Notes under the pieces: model-generated | The model's input: only the letters and a program-made list of their open reading frames with translations | Databases searched by the model: none | What the model was told of the DNA's origin: nothing | Source: Halpernia sp048269545 | Lineage (GTDB): Bacteria > Bacteroidota > Bacteroidia > Flavobacteriales > Weeksellaceae | DNA length: 64,000 bases | Assembly: GCF_048269545.1 (NCBI RefSeq) | Contig: NZ_JBLXIJ010000001.1 | Span: 496,001 to 560,000, forward strand | Direction of reading: 5' to 3' | Position numbers and translations under genes: made by a program | Shown here: positions 9,206 to 16,841 of the stretch, in pieces | How positions within the stretch are numbered: position 1 is the first letter of the stretch | Layout: each line of letters begins with the position of its first letter

Positions 9206-9280
9206 GGTGGTTGTAGTTCAGTTGGTTAGAACGTCGGTTTGTGGTACCGAAGGTCGTGGGTTCGAGACCCATCATCCACC
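9206..9280 (+). tRNA. tRNA-His (anticodon GTG)
   Basis: Cloverleaf: D-stem GTTC/GAAC, anticodon stem TCGGT/ACCGA with loop TTGTGGT (anticodon at 9241-9243), and T-stem GTGGG/CCCAT. The extra 5' G (9206) facing C73 (9280) is the His identity element. The acceptor stem has one T-T mismatch at pair 5:68 (9211/9275). No CCA is encoded. Confidence 0.95.
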
Positions 9281-9286
9281 CAAAAT

Positions 9287-9320
9287 AAAAAGTGTTCCGA
9301 AATTTCGGAACACTTTTTTT
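9287..9320 (+). terminator. Terminator of tRNA-His
   Basis: Perfect 12 bp inverted repeat AGTGTTCCGAAA (9291-9302) with its complement (9303-9314), flanked by A and T runs. The run of seven T follows the stem directly. Confidence 0.85.
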
Positions 9321-9370
9321 ATTAATTTGAATAAAATTCAGGAATATTTAAATTATTTTATTTCCGAATT

Positions 9371-9477
9371 GCGGCCGTAATAGAAGCGACATCCTTTTTA
9401 TGCTTGTGATTAAGGATATATTAATATGAATTCTCTGGCATAAAAAGATACAGCGGAGAAGCACGAAATGTGCGCCA
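9371..9477 (+). repeat. Dispersed intergenic hairpin element, copy 1
   Basis: Non-coding stretch with a perfect 10 bp inverted repeat CTTTTTATGC (9394-9403) and GCATAAAAAG (9438-9447) plus a short GCAC/GTGC hairpin (9461-9473). The arms resemble a second copy at 61275-61389: the left arm GAAGCGACATCCTTTTT corresponds to GAAGTGGAAATCCTTTTT, and the right arm AAAAAGATACAGCGGAG to AAAAAGATTGCAACGAA. No protein is coded in any frame. Confidence 0.5.
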
Positions 9478-9506
9478 AAAAAAGCATCTAATAAATTAAA
9501 TGCTTT
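9477..9506 (-). terminator. Terminator of the DUF3276 gene
   Basis: Minus-strand stem AAAGCAT/ATGCTTT (9506-9500 with 9487-9481) followed by a run of seven T on the minus strand. It lies 9 bp past the stop. Confidence 0.65.
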
Positions 9507-9514
9507 AAAGTTTT

Positions 9515-9850
9515 TTAAATTTCGTCCTCCGAATCTATAGTGAAAGATTTTGATTTGAAATCTTTGTCGTGCCTTTCTGAAATTACATCTTCGCCTTTGT
9601 TTTCTATGATGAAATTTGAAGCTTCTGTAAACATCTCACCAAATTGGGCGAAATCCTCTTTGTAAAGATAGATTTTATGCTTTTCAAAAGATGCGGCTCC
9701 GTTTTCGCCAAAACTCTTTTTGCTTTCTGTAATGGTAAGATAATAATCGCCTGCTTTGGTTTCTCGAACATCAAAAAAATAGGTTCTTCTCCCTGCCTTT
9801 AAAACTTTTGTGAAAATTTCATTTTCGTTTCTTTCCTTGTAATCGCTCAT
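9515..9850 (-). CDS. DUF3276 / PUR-alpha-like nucleic-acid-binding protein
   Basis: A 111-residue protein of the DUF3276 family, the bacterial relatives of eukaryotic PUR-alpha single-stranded nucleic-acid-binding proteins, common in Bacteroidetes and spirochaetes. Visible features are AGRRTYFFDVRETKAGDYYLTITESK (cited here as residues 19-44, the beta-strand core) and the amphipathic helix EDFAQFGEMFTEASNFI near 70-86, followed by an acidic tail. It has its own promoter (9880-9908) and terminator. The regulatory target is unknown. Confidence 0.85.
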   Translation of the reverse strand: MSDYKERNENEIFTKVLKAGRRTYFFDVRETKAGDYYLTITESKKSFGENGAASFEKHKIYLYKEDFAQFGEMFTEASNFIIENKGEDVISERHDKDFKSKSFTIDSEDEI

Positions 9851-9879
9851 TTTACGCTATTTTGTAAATCTTGTTATAA

Positions 9880-9908
9880 CAAATATAAAAGAATTCTTTT
9901 AATTTCAA
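9880..9908 (-). promoter_or_regulatory. Promoter of the DUF3276 gene
   Basis: Minus-strand TTG (9908-9906), 18 bp spacer, TATATTTG (9887-9880). It ends 30 bp before the ATG at 9850. Confidence 0.6.
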
Positions 9909-9950
9909 AATTATTTTATCTTTTTGTTTAAATCAATAACAATCAATAAT

Positions 9951-11612
9951 TTACGCAAGTTCGAAGGTGTCAATTGGTATTAAATGAAGAATTTTATCGG
10001 CTCTCTTCGCGCTGGATTCTCGGTGAGTTATAATAATATTGGTGCTGTTATTAATTTTTTCGTCAATATTTTTCAGAATATTTTCTTCCGTTTCGGTATC
10101 TAAAGCGGAAAGGGAGTCATCAAAAATTAATATTTTGGGTTGTTTTATTAGAGCTCTTGCAATGCAAATTCTCTGTTTTTGTCCACCAGAAAGCATTACT
10201 CCTCTTTCTCCGACCATGGTTTCATATTTATTTTTAAAACCAATGATATTATTGTGAACGTCTGCAGTTTTCGCCATTTCTTCTACTAATTTGTGAGAAG
10301 GTTTGTCTAATGCAAAACCGATATTATTTTCAATTGTATCAGAAAATAAATAACTTTCTTGTGGAACAAAGCCCAAGTTTGCACGATACACTTTTAAATT
10401 GTGGTCTTTTAAATTTTTTCCGTCAATTAAAATTTCACCTTCATCGGGTTCAATTAATCTGCTTAAAAGCATAGCAATTGTAGATTTACCGCTTCCAGTT
10501 TTTCCCATTATTGCAAGTGATTTTCCCGCTTTAATTTTAAAAGATAAATTATCTAATGCTTTTATTCCTGTATTTGGATAAGTGTAAGAAACATTTCGAA
10601 ATTCTATGTCGCCGTTTATTTCGTATTGGTTGGTGTTTTTATTAATAATGTCTGATTGCATATCTAAAAACTCATTCACGCGCTGCATGGAAGCCGCTGC
10701 TCTTTGATTAATGGAAGTTACCCAACCAAGCATTGAAAATGGAAAAATAAGAATATTTATATACATAAAAAATTCTGCAATCGTTCCGACGTTCATTTCA
10801 CCAGAAATATATTTTTGTCCGCCAATAAAGAGAATCGCAACATTAAGCAAACCAATTACAAATAAAATAATAGTAAAAAAATAGGCTTCGGTTTTTGCAA
10901 GATCTAAAGATTTATCTTGATAATCACGAACTTTATCACTGTAGTTTTGTTCTATATATTTTTCTTTTGCAAAAAATTTAATTACACGAATTCCTGAAAA
11001 ACTATCTGTTACAAAAGTGGAAATTGCAGACTGACTTTTTTGTTTTATTTTAGATTTTTTATTGATTATAGAACTTACTTTATAAATCAAAAAAGATAAA
11101 ATCGGTAAGGGAATTAAGGTCCATAAAGTCATAGAAACATCCGTTCTTACCATATAAATGGTGGTGATGGAAACTAAAACTAAAAGATTTGCAATATACA
11201 TTACACCCGGACCGAGATACATTCTAATTGCAACAACATCTTCGCTTAGGCGGTTTAATAAATCACCAATGGTTGTTTTTTTATAATCTGTAATTGAAAT
11301 TTCTTGATAATGGCGGTAAATTTTATTTTTTAGTTCGTATTCTATTCTTCTAGATGCTACAATTATGGTTTGTCTCATCATGAAAGTAAAAAATCCCGTT
11401 AAAAGTGAAGAACCAATAATAATCCCCACATTTATTAAAACTTTCGCATTAAAACCGCTTGTTTTAAAATTGGCGATTTCATTAACAGAATCTCCAATAA
11501 AATGTACTTTATAAATATTAAAGAAATTACTAAGAATAATGAATATAAACCCGTAAAAAAGCAGGAGTTTATGTTTAAGAAAATAAGGATTAAGGGTTTT
11601 TAAAGCATTCAT
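9951..11612 (-). CDS. ABC exporter, fused permease and ATPase (MsbA/MDR-like)
   Basis: A half-transporter of 553 residues: six membrane segments in the first 300 residues, then an ATPase domain. I start it at the ATG at 11612; the longer frame adds 15 non-hydrophobic residues that run into the nusB promoter region. Walker A GKTGSGKS is at 370-377, the signature LSGGQ at 474-478, Walker B ILIFDD at 494-499, and the H-loop is IIITHRE. The residue after the Walker B Asp is Asp rather than the catalytic Glu, a change often seen in one partner of heterodimeric exporters. The substrate is unknown. It is divergent from nusB. Confidence 0.9.
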   Translation of the reverse strand: MNALKTLNPYFLKHKLLLFYGFIFIILSNFFNIYKVHFIGDSVNEIANFKTSGFNAKVLINVGIIIGSSLLTGFFTFMMRQTIIVASRRIEYELKNKIYRHYQEISITDYKKTTIGDLLNRLSEDVVAIRMYLGPGVMYIANLLVLVSITTIYMVRTDVSMTLWTLIPLPILSFLIYKVSSIINKKSKIKQKSQSAISTFVTDSFSGIRVIKFFAKEKYIEQNYSDKVRDYQDKSLDLAKTEAYFFTIILFVIGLLNVAILFIGGQKYISGEMNVGTIAEFFMYINILIFPFSMLGWVTSINQRAAASMQRVNEFLDMQSDIINKNTNQYEINGDIEFRNVSYTYPNTGIKALDNLSFKIKAGKSLAIMGKTGSGKSTIAMLLSRLIEPDEGEILIDGKNLKDHNLKVYRANLGFVPQESYLFSDTIENNIGFALDKPSHKLVEEMAKTADVHNNIIGFKNKYETMVGERGVMLSGGQKQRICIARALIKQPKILIFDDSLSALDTETEENILKNIDEKINNSTNIIITHRESSAKRADKILHLIPIDTFELA

Positions 11613-11670
11613 ACGAGAGGCAAAATTACAAATTTTTATATTATCTTTGCGGCACAAAAAAGTTCTTTGA

Positions 11671-12579
11671 ATGTTAGGAAGAAGACAAATTCGTGAAAAA
11701 GTTGTGGAAACACTCTATTCTTATTATCAAAATCCGATAGGAGCGGATATTTTGGAAAAAAACATGATATCACAAATAGATAAAATTTATCATTTGTACA
11801 TTTATGAACTTAATTTTTTAGTTGCTTTAAAGAATGTTGCAGAACAGCAAATAGAAATTGGCAAACACAAATATATTAAGTCAGAATCTTCGATTAATCC
11901 AAATCAAAAATTTATTAATAACAAAGTTTTACTTCAATTAGAAGAAAATACAGAGCGTTTAAATTTCACTTCTAAACATTTAGAATTAAAATGGGATTTA
12001 TATGACGATCTTTTGGTAAAAACCTTTCAGCGTATAAAAGCGGGAAAAAGATACCAAGATTTTATGCAGGAAGAACACACTTATTCTTTCGAAGATGATC
12101 AAAAATTTATTGGCAAATTATTTCTTCGGTACATAGCAGAAAATACAGATTTCCATGAGCATTTAGAAGAAAAAGAATTGAGTTGGACAGATGATTTTCA
12201 CATTGCAAATTCAATGATTCAAAAAACTGTAGGATTTTTAAAGCCTAATCAAAGCAGTCATACATTAATTAAAATGTTTAAAAATGATGACGATATAGAT
12301 TTTGCAAAAAATTTATTGAAATATGCAGTGAGTCATTTAGAGGAAAGTGAAGAAAAAGTGAAAGAACGTCTTCAAAATTGGGATTTGGAGCGCATTTCAT
12401 TAATTGATAAAATCATCATCATTACCGCAATTACCGAAATGGATTACTTCCCTTTCACTCCTTCTGCAGTTATAATGAATGAATATATTGAGATTTCTAA
12501 AGTGTTTTCTACAGAAAAATCTAATATATTTGTAAATGGTATTTTAGATAAATATATTAAAGATAAAAATAGAGTTTAG
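11671..12579 (+). CDS. nusB: Transcription antitermination factor NusB (long Bacteroidetes form)
   Basis: RNA-binding antitermination factor that acts with NusE (S10) on boxA, chiefly for rRNA operons. At 302 residues it is twice the proteobacterial length, as is usual in Bacteroidetes. The start MLGRRQIREKVVETLYSYYQ replaces the NusB N-terminal helix. The recognisable NusB C-terminal core begins at WDLERISLIDKIIIITAITE near residue 246 and ends ..NGILDKY. A TATCTTTG element at 11642-11649 is a likely -7 box. The next two genes follow within 2 and 12 bp, forming nusB-DUF1573-yajC. Confidence 0.93.
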   Translation: MLGRRQIREKVVETLYSYYQNPIGADILEKNMISQIDKIYHLYIYELNFLVALKNVAEQQIEIGKHKYIKSESSINPNQKFINNKVLLQLEENTERLNFTSKHLELKWDLYDDLLVKTFQRIKAGKRYQDFMQEEHTYSFEDDQKFIGKLFLRYIAENTDFHEHLEEKELSWTDDFHIANSMIQKTVGFLKPNQSSHTLIKMFKNDDDIDFAKNLLKYAVSHLEESEEKVKERLQNWDLERISLIDKIIIITAITEMDYFPFTPSAVIMNEYIEISKVFSTEKSNIFVNGILDKYIKDKNRV

Positions 12580-12581
12580 TT

Positions 12582-13055
12582 ATGAAAGTTAGCTTTAAAT
12601 TATTAGCAATTAGCGTTTTAGCAATTTCTGCATTTCAATCTTGCGAGAAAAAAAGTCAACCTGCAGATCAATTGCATATTGACACAATGGTTGCAGGACC
12701 AGTAAATCCGAATGAGGCTTTAATTAAAGAAGCGCAATCAAAACCGTTAACAAACATTGCATTATCCGAAGATACTTTTGATTTTGGAACAATCAAAAAA
12801 GGAGATGTAAAACACCACACTTATGAAGTGACCAATACTGGAAAAAACCCATTAATTATCTCTGAAGTGAAACCTACTTGTGGTTGTACAATTTCAGAAT
12901 TTACAAAGGAACCAATTTTACCAGGACAAAAAGGAAAAATTACATTAAAGTTTGAAAGCGAAGCTTTTGATGGAAGTGTTTATAAAACCGCACAAGTGTT
13001 TGCTAATGTTGCAAAAGCACCCATTATGATTAATTTTACAGCAAATATTAAATAA
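12582..13055 (+). CDS. DUF1573 lipoprotein
   Basis: A 157-residue predicted lipoprotein, with signal peptide and a lipobox ending at Cys21 (FQSC). The DUF1573 beta-sandwich begins at DTFDFGTIKKGDVKHH near residue 64 and contains NTGKNPLIISEVKPTCGCT. The domain resembles an MSP/ASPM-like Ig fold and is widespread in Bacteroidetes; its role is unknown. It starts 2 bp after nusB and sits 12 bp before yajC, so it is probably part of one transcript. Confidence 0.9.
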   Translation: MKVSFKLLAISVLAISAFQSCEKKSQPADQLHIDTMVAGPVNPNEALIKEAQSKPLTNIALSEDTFDFGTIKKGDVKHHTYEVTNTGKNPLIISEVKPTCGCTISEFTKEPILPGQKGKITLKFESEAFDGSVYKTAQVFANVAKAPIMINFTANIK

Positions 13056-13067
13056 AAAATAAAAAAA

Positions 13068-13394
13068 ATGATTTCAACAATATTTTTACAAGCAGTTGGT
13101 GGTGAAAGTTCTATGACACCCACTTTGCTAATGATGGGCGTGATGTTCGTAGGATTTTATTTCCTTATGATTCGTCCACAAATGAAGAAACAAAAAAATG
13201 AAAAAAACTTTCAAGAAAATATTAAAATTGGTTCTCGTGTCGTGATGACCTCTGGAATTCAGGGGAGAGTTGCACAAGTAATGGACGACGGCGTAGTAAT
13301 TGAGACAATGGCTGGAAAAATAAAATTTGAAAAAGCTGCAATTTCTAGAGAATTTACACAGCAAAGATATCCAGATACGGACGCAAAAAAATAA
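13068..13394 (+). CDS. yajC: Preprotein translocase subunit YajC
   Basis: Small membrane partner of SecDF in protein export. It has 108 residues with one membrane helix (about 20-37) followed by the family motif FYFLMIRPQMKKQKN and the cytoplasmic KIGSRVVMTSGIQGRVA segment. It is the last gene of nusB-DUF1573-yajC and is followed by a strong terminator. Confidence 0.95.
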   Translation: MISTIFLQAVGGESSMTPTLLMMGVMFVGFYFLMIRPQMKKQKNEKNFQENIKIGSRVVMTSGIQGRVAQVMDDGVVIETMAGKIKFEKAAISREFTQQRYPDTDAKK

Positions 13395-13411
13395 TTTTTT
13401 CTAAATAATTT

Positions 13412-13446
13412 AATTCCAACGCAAAAATGAGTTGGAATTTTTTTTG
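13412..13446 (+). terminator. Terminator after yajC
   Basis: 9 bp stem AATTCCAAC/GTTGGAATT (13412-13420 with 13431-13439) and a run of eight T. Confidence 0.85.
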
Positions 13447-13519
13447 TTAAAGAACTTTATCATTTTCTAAAAATCTGGCTTTTGATTCCTTCTTAAACTT
13501 CTTTATGGAATTATTTAAA

Positions 13520-13969
13520 TTAATTTTTCGTTTTACTATCAAAAACCAAAGTTACAGGTCCGTCATTTATTAAACTTACTTTCATATCTGCGGCGAAAAT
13601 GCCGCTTTCTATTTTTAAATCGGATTTTGCGATTTCGGTTTTAAAATAATTAAATAAATCTAAGGCTAATTCTGGTTTTGCTGCTTTTATAAAGGAAGGA
13701 CGGTTGCCTTTTTTATAATCTGAAATTAATGTAAACTGACTAATGCAAAGAATTTCACCCGAAATATCTTGAATGGAAAGATTCATTTTCCCAGCTTCAT
13801 CGCTGAAAATTCTTAAATCTAAAATTTTTTTCACGAGCCATTCTGCATCTCCTTTTGTATCTTCTTCATCTAAACCGATTAGCAAAAGTAAACCATTGGA
13901 AATTTCGCCGACGGTTTTGTTTTCAACTTCTACTTTGGCTTCAGAAACTCTTTGGATGACAATTTTCAT
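13520..13969 (-). CDS. dtd: D-aminoacyl-tRNA deacylase
   Basis: Removes D-amino acids (and glycine from tRNA-Ala) mischarged to tRNA. It has 149 residues, a normal length. The active-site motifs LCISQFTL near residue 76 and NDGPVTLVFD near 135 (cross-subunit Gly-cisPro) are both present. It begins MKIVIQRVSEAKVEVE, typical for the family. It follows the Rieske-like lipoprotein gene by 6 bp on the minus strand, so the two may share a transcript without a functional link. Confidence 0.96.
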   Translation of the reverse strand: MKIVIQRVSEAKVEVENKTVGEISNGLLLLIGLDEEDTKGDAEWLVKKILDLRIFSDEAGKMNLSIQDISGEILCISQFTLISDYKKGNRPSFIKAAKPELALDLFNYFKTEIAKSDLKIESGIFAADMKVSLINDGPVTLVFDSKTKN

Positions 13970-13975
13970 TCTAAA

Positions 13976-14428
13976 TTAATTATAAATAGTCAAAATACCT
14001 GTGGAAGAATCATAATTTGCGGGATATGTTTTAGGCGGGACTTTTGAGATTTTGACTGGTTCTCCCGTAATTAAAATCCATTCTGCACCATCACTTGGAC
14101 AAAATATTTTTATATTATCTTTTACTTCTAAAGTGGTATTATTTCCGGGGCAAATGTGTGGCGCATTTCGGTCATAAACCTTAAAAGAATTGGTTGCTCT
14201 TACCACAATTAAACCTCGAGTTCCGCTGCTTTGTTGGTTTACATAAATGTAACCGCCTACATTTTGGAGATTTTGATAAGCAGGAAGACTTAGATTTAAA
14301 ATAACATTAATGGGAGAATTGGGAAAACAACTTACCGTTTCTTCTCTATTACCACAAGAATTGGTTATTAATAATGCGCTGAAAATCAATATTATTATAT
14401 TTTTAAAGCTGTAAGTCTTAGTATTCAT
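13976..14428 (-). CDS. Rieske-like lipoprotein with degenerate cluster motif
   Basis: A 150-residue exported protein, with signal peptide and likely lipidated Cys25 (ITNSC). The region 80-125 (SFKVYDRNAPHICPG, then FCPSDGAEWILITGEP) looks like the cluster-binding subdomain of flavobacterial Rieske-fold lipoproteins. The canonical C-x-H and C-x-x-H ligand pairs are not intact: only Cys93 and Cys110 remain and the second His is Asp113. It therefore probably keeps the fold but no 2Fe-2S centre. It precedes dtd by 6 bp. Function unknown. Confidence 0.65.
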   Translation of the reverse strand: MNTKTYSFKNIIILIFSALLITNSCGNREETVSCFPNSPINVILNLSLPAYQNLQNVGGYIYVNQQSSGTRGLIVVRATNSFKVYDRNAPHICPGNNTTLEVKDNIKIFCPSDGAEWILITGEPVKISKVPPKTYPANYDSSTGILTIYN

Positions 14429-14603
14429 AAAAGCTATTTATTTTTCTTTTTATTTCAATCGCATTTTAATTTCATTTGCTACTCAAAACTGATATCACGA
14501 TTTGATAAAAATAAATTTATATCTTTGTAACTACAAATCAAGAAAAGATATTGTCCGGCAAATGTCGGATTATTTTTTTATATCCACTCTAAACAATTAT
14601 GAA

Positions 14604-15074
14604 ATGGCAAATTATGTAACACAAGAAGGTTTTGATAAAATGAAAACTGAATTGGAACAGTTGGAAACCATTGAGAGACCAAGAATAACGCAACAAATTG
14701 CAGAAGCGCGTGATAAAGGAGATTTATCTGAAAACGCAGAATATGATGCCGCCAAAGAAGCACAAGGAATGTTGGAAATGCGGATTTCTAAGATTAAAAA
14801 TATTTTAGCAGAAGCAAAAATTATTGATGAAAATAACTTAGATACTTCCAAAGTTTCAATTTTAACTACTGTAACTTTGCTGAATAAAGACACAAATAAG
14901 GAACAAAAATTCACTTTAGTTCCAGATACAGAAAGCGACATTAAAAACGGAAAAATTTCAATTAGTACGCCGATTGCAAAAGGCTTAATTGGAAAATTAA
15001 TCGGTGATACAGCAGAAATCACTTTACCAAATGGTAATAAATTATCTTTTAAAATTTTAAATATTAGTATTTAA
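14604..15074 (+). CDS. greA: Transcription elongation factor GreA
   Basis: Stimulates cleavage of backtracked RNA by RNA polymerase. I use the ATG at 14604 (156 residues, MANYVTQEGFDKMKTEL), which matches the usual GreA start. The upstream in-frame ATG at 14502 would add 34 residues and precede the -7 box TATCTTTG at 14520-14527. The coiled-coil tip motif ARDKGDLSENAEYDAAKEAQ (residues 33-52) contains the catalytic acidic pair. HIT and clpX follow downstream. Confidence 0.96.
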   Translation: MANYVTQEGFDKMKTELEQLETIERPRITQQIAEARDKGDLSENAEYDAAKEAQGMLEMRISKIKNILAEAKIIDENNLDTSKVSILTTVTLLNKDTNKEQKFTLVPDTESDIKNGKISISTPIAKGLIGKLIGDTAEITLPNGNKLSFKILNISI

Positions 15075-15120
15075 TTTTAGGAATAAAAATTGTAATTCTA
15101 AATTGATTAAATAGAATATA

Positions 15121-15510
15121 ATGGAAACTGTTTTTACAAAAATTATTAAAAGTGAGATTCCTTCTTATAAAATTGCAGAAGATGAAAATTTTTTGGCATT
15201 TTTAGATGCTTCACCTTTGGTAGCGGGTCATACTTTGGTAATTCCAAAAAAACAAACGGATTTAATTTTTGATATAGAATCTGAAGAATTTAAGGAATTG
15301 TTTGGATTTGCTCAAAAAGTAGCAAAAAAAATAAAAAAAGCAATTGAATGTAAACGCGTAGGATTGGCTGTTGTAGGCTTAGAAGTTCCGCATGCACATA
15401 TTCATTTAATACCGATAAATAAAATGGAAGATATGAATTTCAAAAATGTCAGATTAAAATTATCCGATGAAGAATATAAAAACATTCAAAATTTAATAAA
15501 AAATTCATAA
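15121..15510 (+). CDS. HIT-family nucleotide hydrolase
   Basis: Histidine-triad protein of 129 residues. The active site is VPHAHIHLIP (His-x-His-x-His) near residue 97, and the N-terminal core FLAFLDASPLVAGHTLVIPK is typical. Such proteins hydrolyse nucleoside phosphoramidates or AMP-linked compounds (Hint/HinT type). The gene lies 46 bp after greA, an arrangement usual in flavobacteria, and ends in a clear terminator at 15516-15541. Confidence 0.93.
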   Translation: METVFTKIIKSEIPSYKIAEDENFLAFLDASPLVAGHTLVIPKKQTDLIFDIESEEFKELFGFAQKVAKKIKKAIECKRVGLAVVGLEVPHAHIHLIPINKMEDMNFKNVRLKLSDEEYKNIQNLIKNS

Positions 15511-15515
15511 AAATT

Positions 15516-15541
15516 AAAAAGGCAGATAATGCCTTTTTTTG
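15516..15541 (+). terminator. Terminator after the HIT gene
   Basis: 9 bp stem AAAAAGGCA/TGCCTTTTT around GATAA, followed by T. It separates greA-HIT from clpX. Confidence 0.85.
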
Positions 15542-15558
15542 ATTAATAAATATAAAAT

Positions 15559-16722
15559 ATGAACTCAAACCAATGTTCCTTTTGCGGAAGAAAAAGAAAT
15601 GAAGTGAAAATGCTTATTTCTGGGCAAGAAGGTTTTATTTGTGAAAATTGTATAGAACAAGCACATTTAATAGTAAAAGAAGGAGACGAACAATCAAAAT
15701 TTTCACCCGCAGAAAAATTAGAAGAATTAAAAAAACCTCGAGAAATTACGACTTTTTTAGATCAATATGTAATTGGACAAGAACAAGCGAAAAAGCAAAT
15801 GTCAATCGCAGTTTACAATCATTACAAACGCTTGCTTCATGCAAAAGATGAAAACCGAGAAGTAGAAATTGAGAAATCCAATATTATAATGATTGGAGAA
15901 ACAGGAACGGGAAAAACACTTTTAGCAAAAACTATTGCGAGAGAATTAAATGTTCCTTTTTGTATTGTTGATGCCACAATTTTAACAGAAGCAGGTTATG
16001 TTGGTGAAGATGTGGAAAGTATTTTGTCACGTTTATTAATGGTTGCAGATTTTGATGTAGAAAAAGCTGAAAAAGGAATTGTTTTCATTGATGAAATTGA
16101 TAAAATTGCAAGAAAATCTGATAATCCAAGTTTGACGCGAGATGTTTCTGGAGAAGGTGTACAACAAGGTTTGTTGAAATTATTAGAAGGAAGTATTGTA
16201 AATGTTCCGCCACAAGGAGGAAGAAAACATCCAGATCAAAAATACATTCAAGTTAATACACAAAATATTTTATTTATTGCAGGCGGTGCGTTTGATGGTA
16301 TTAAAGAAATTATCGAAAGAAGATTGAATAAACAAGCAATCGGTTTCAGTGCGGAGAAATTAAATAAAGTTGAAGAAGAAGATTATATTTTAAGCCAATT
16401 AAATGCGGTTGATTTAAAAACATTTGGTTTAATTCCAGAGCTTTTAGGTAGATTTCCAATTATCACTTATTTGGATAAATTAACTAAAGAAACCATGATG
16501 CGTATTATGACAGAACCAAAAAATTCTATCGTAAATCAATATGTAGAATTATTTAAAATGGATGGAATAAATCTAAAATTCTCAAAAAATAGTATATTGA
16601 ATATAGTAGAAGAAACTTTAGAAAAAGGTTTAGGAGCAAGAGGATTGAGAGGTACTACAGAAAAGATATTAGAAGATTATATGTATAACATAGATGTAGT
16701 AGATAAAAAAATTACCATTTGA
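15559..16722 (+). CDS. clpX: ATP-dependent Clp protease ATP-binding subunit ClpX
   Basis: AAA+ unfoldase that feeds substrates to ClpP. The N-terminal zinc finger has Cys6, Cys9, Cys28 and Cys31. Walker A GETGTGKT is at 113-120, Walker B VFIDEIDK near 175, the pore loop GYVGEDVES near 146, and the sensor region near RGLRGTTEKILEDYM. At 387 residues it is a little shorter than many ClpX (about 400-425), with a short tail after the last conserved helix. clpP is not adjacent. Confidence 0.95.
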   Translation: MNSNQCSFCGRKRNEVKMLISGQEGFICENCIEQAHLIVKEGDEQSKFSPAEKLEELKKPREITTFLDQYVIGQEQAKKQMSIAVYNHYKRLLHAKDENREVEIEKSNIIMIGETGTGKTLLAKTIARELNVPFCIVDATILTEAGYVGEDVESILSRLLMVADFDVEKAEKGIVFIDEIDKIARKSDNPSLTRDVSGEGVQQGLLKLLEGSIVNVPPQGGRKHPDQKYIQVNTQNILFIAGGAFDGIKEIIERRLNKQAIGFSAEKLNKVEEEDYILSQLNAVDLKTFGLIPELLGRFPIITYLDKLTKETMMRIMTEPKNSIVNQYVELFKMDGINLKFSKNSILNIVEETLEKGLGARGLRGTTEKILEDYMYNIDVVDKKITI

Positions 16723-16841
16723 AAAATTTTTTTTAATTTCGCACGAGAAAAAAATATGTTATAATTATTTAAAATTTAATATTACCTTTGTCGCGTAGAC
16801 TGACAGTAGTCTTGTTTTAAATTCTTACAATATCAACACAA

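Noticed and set aside
16602..16722. ClpX as a truncated pseudogene
   Set aside because: 387 residues is only slightly short and all motifs are intact; the frame ends cleanly with no sign of a frameshift.
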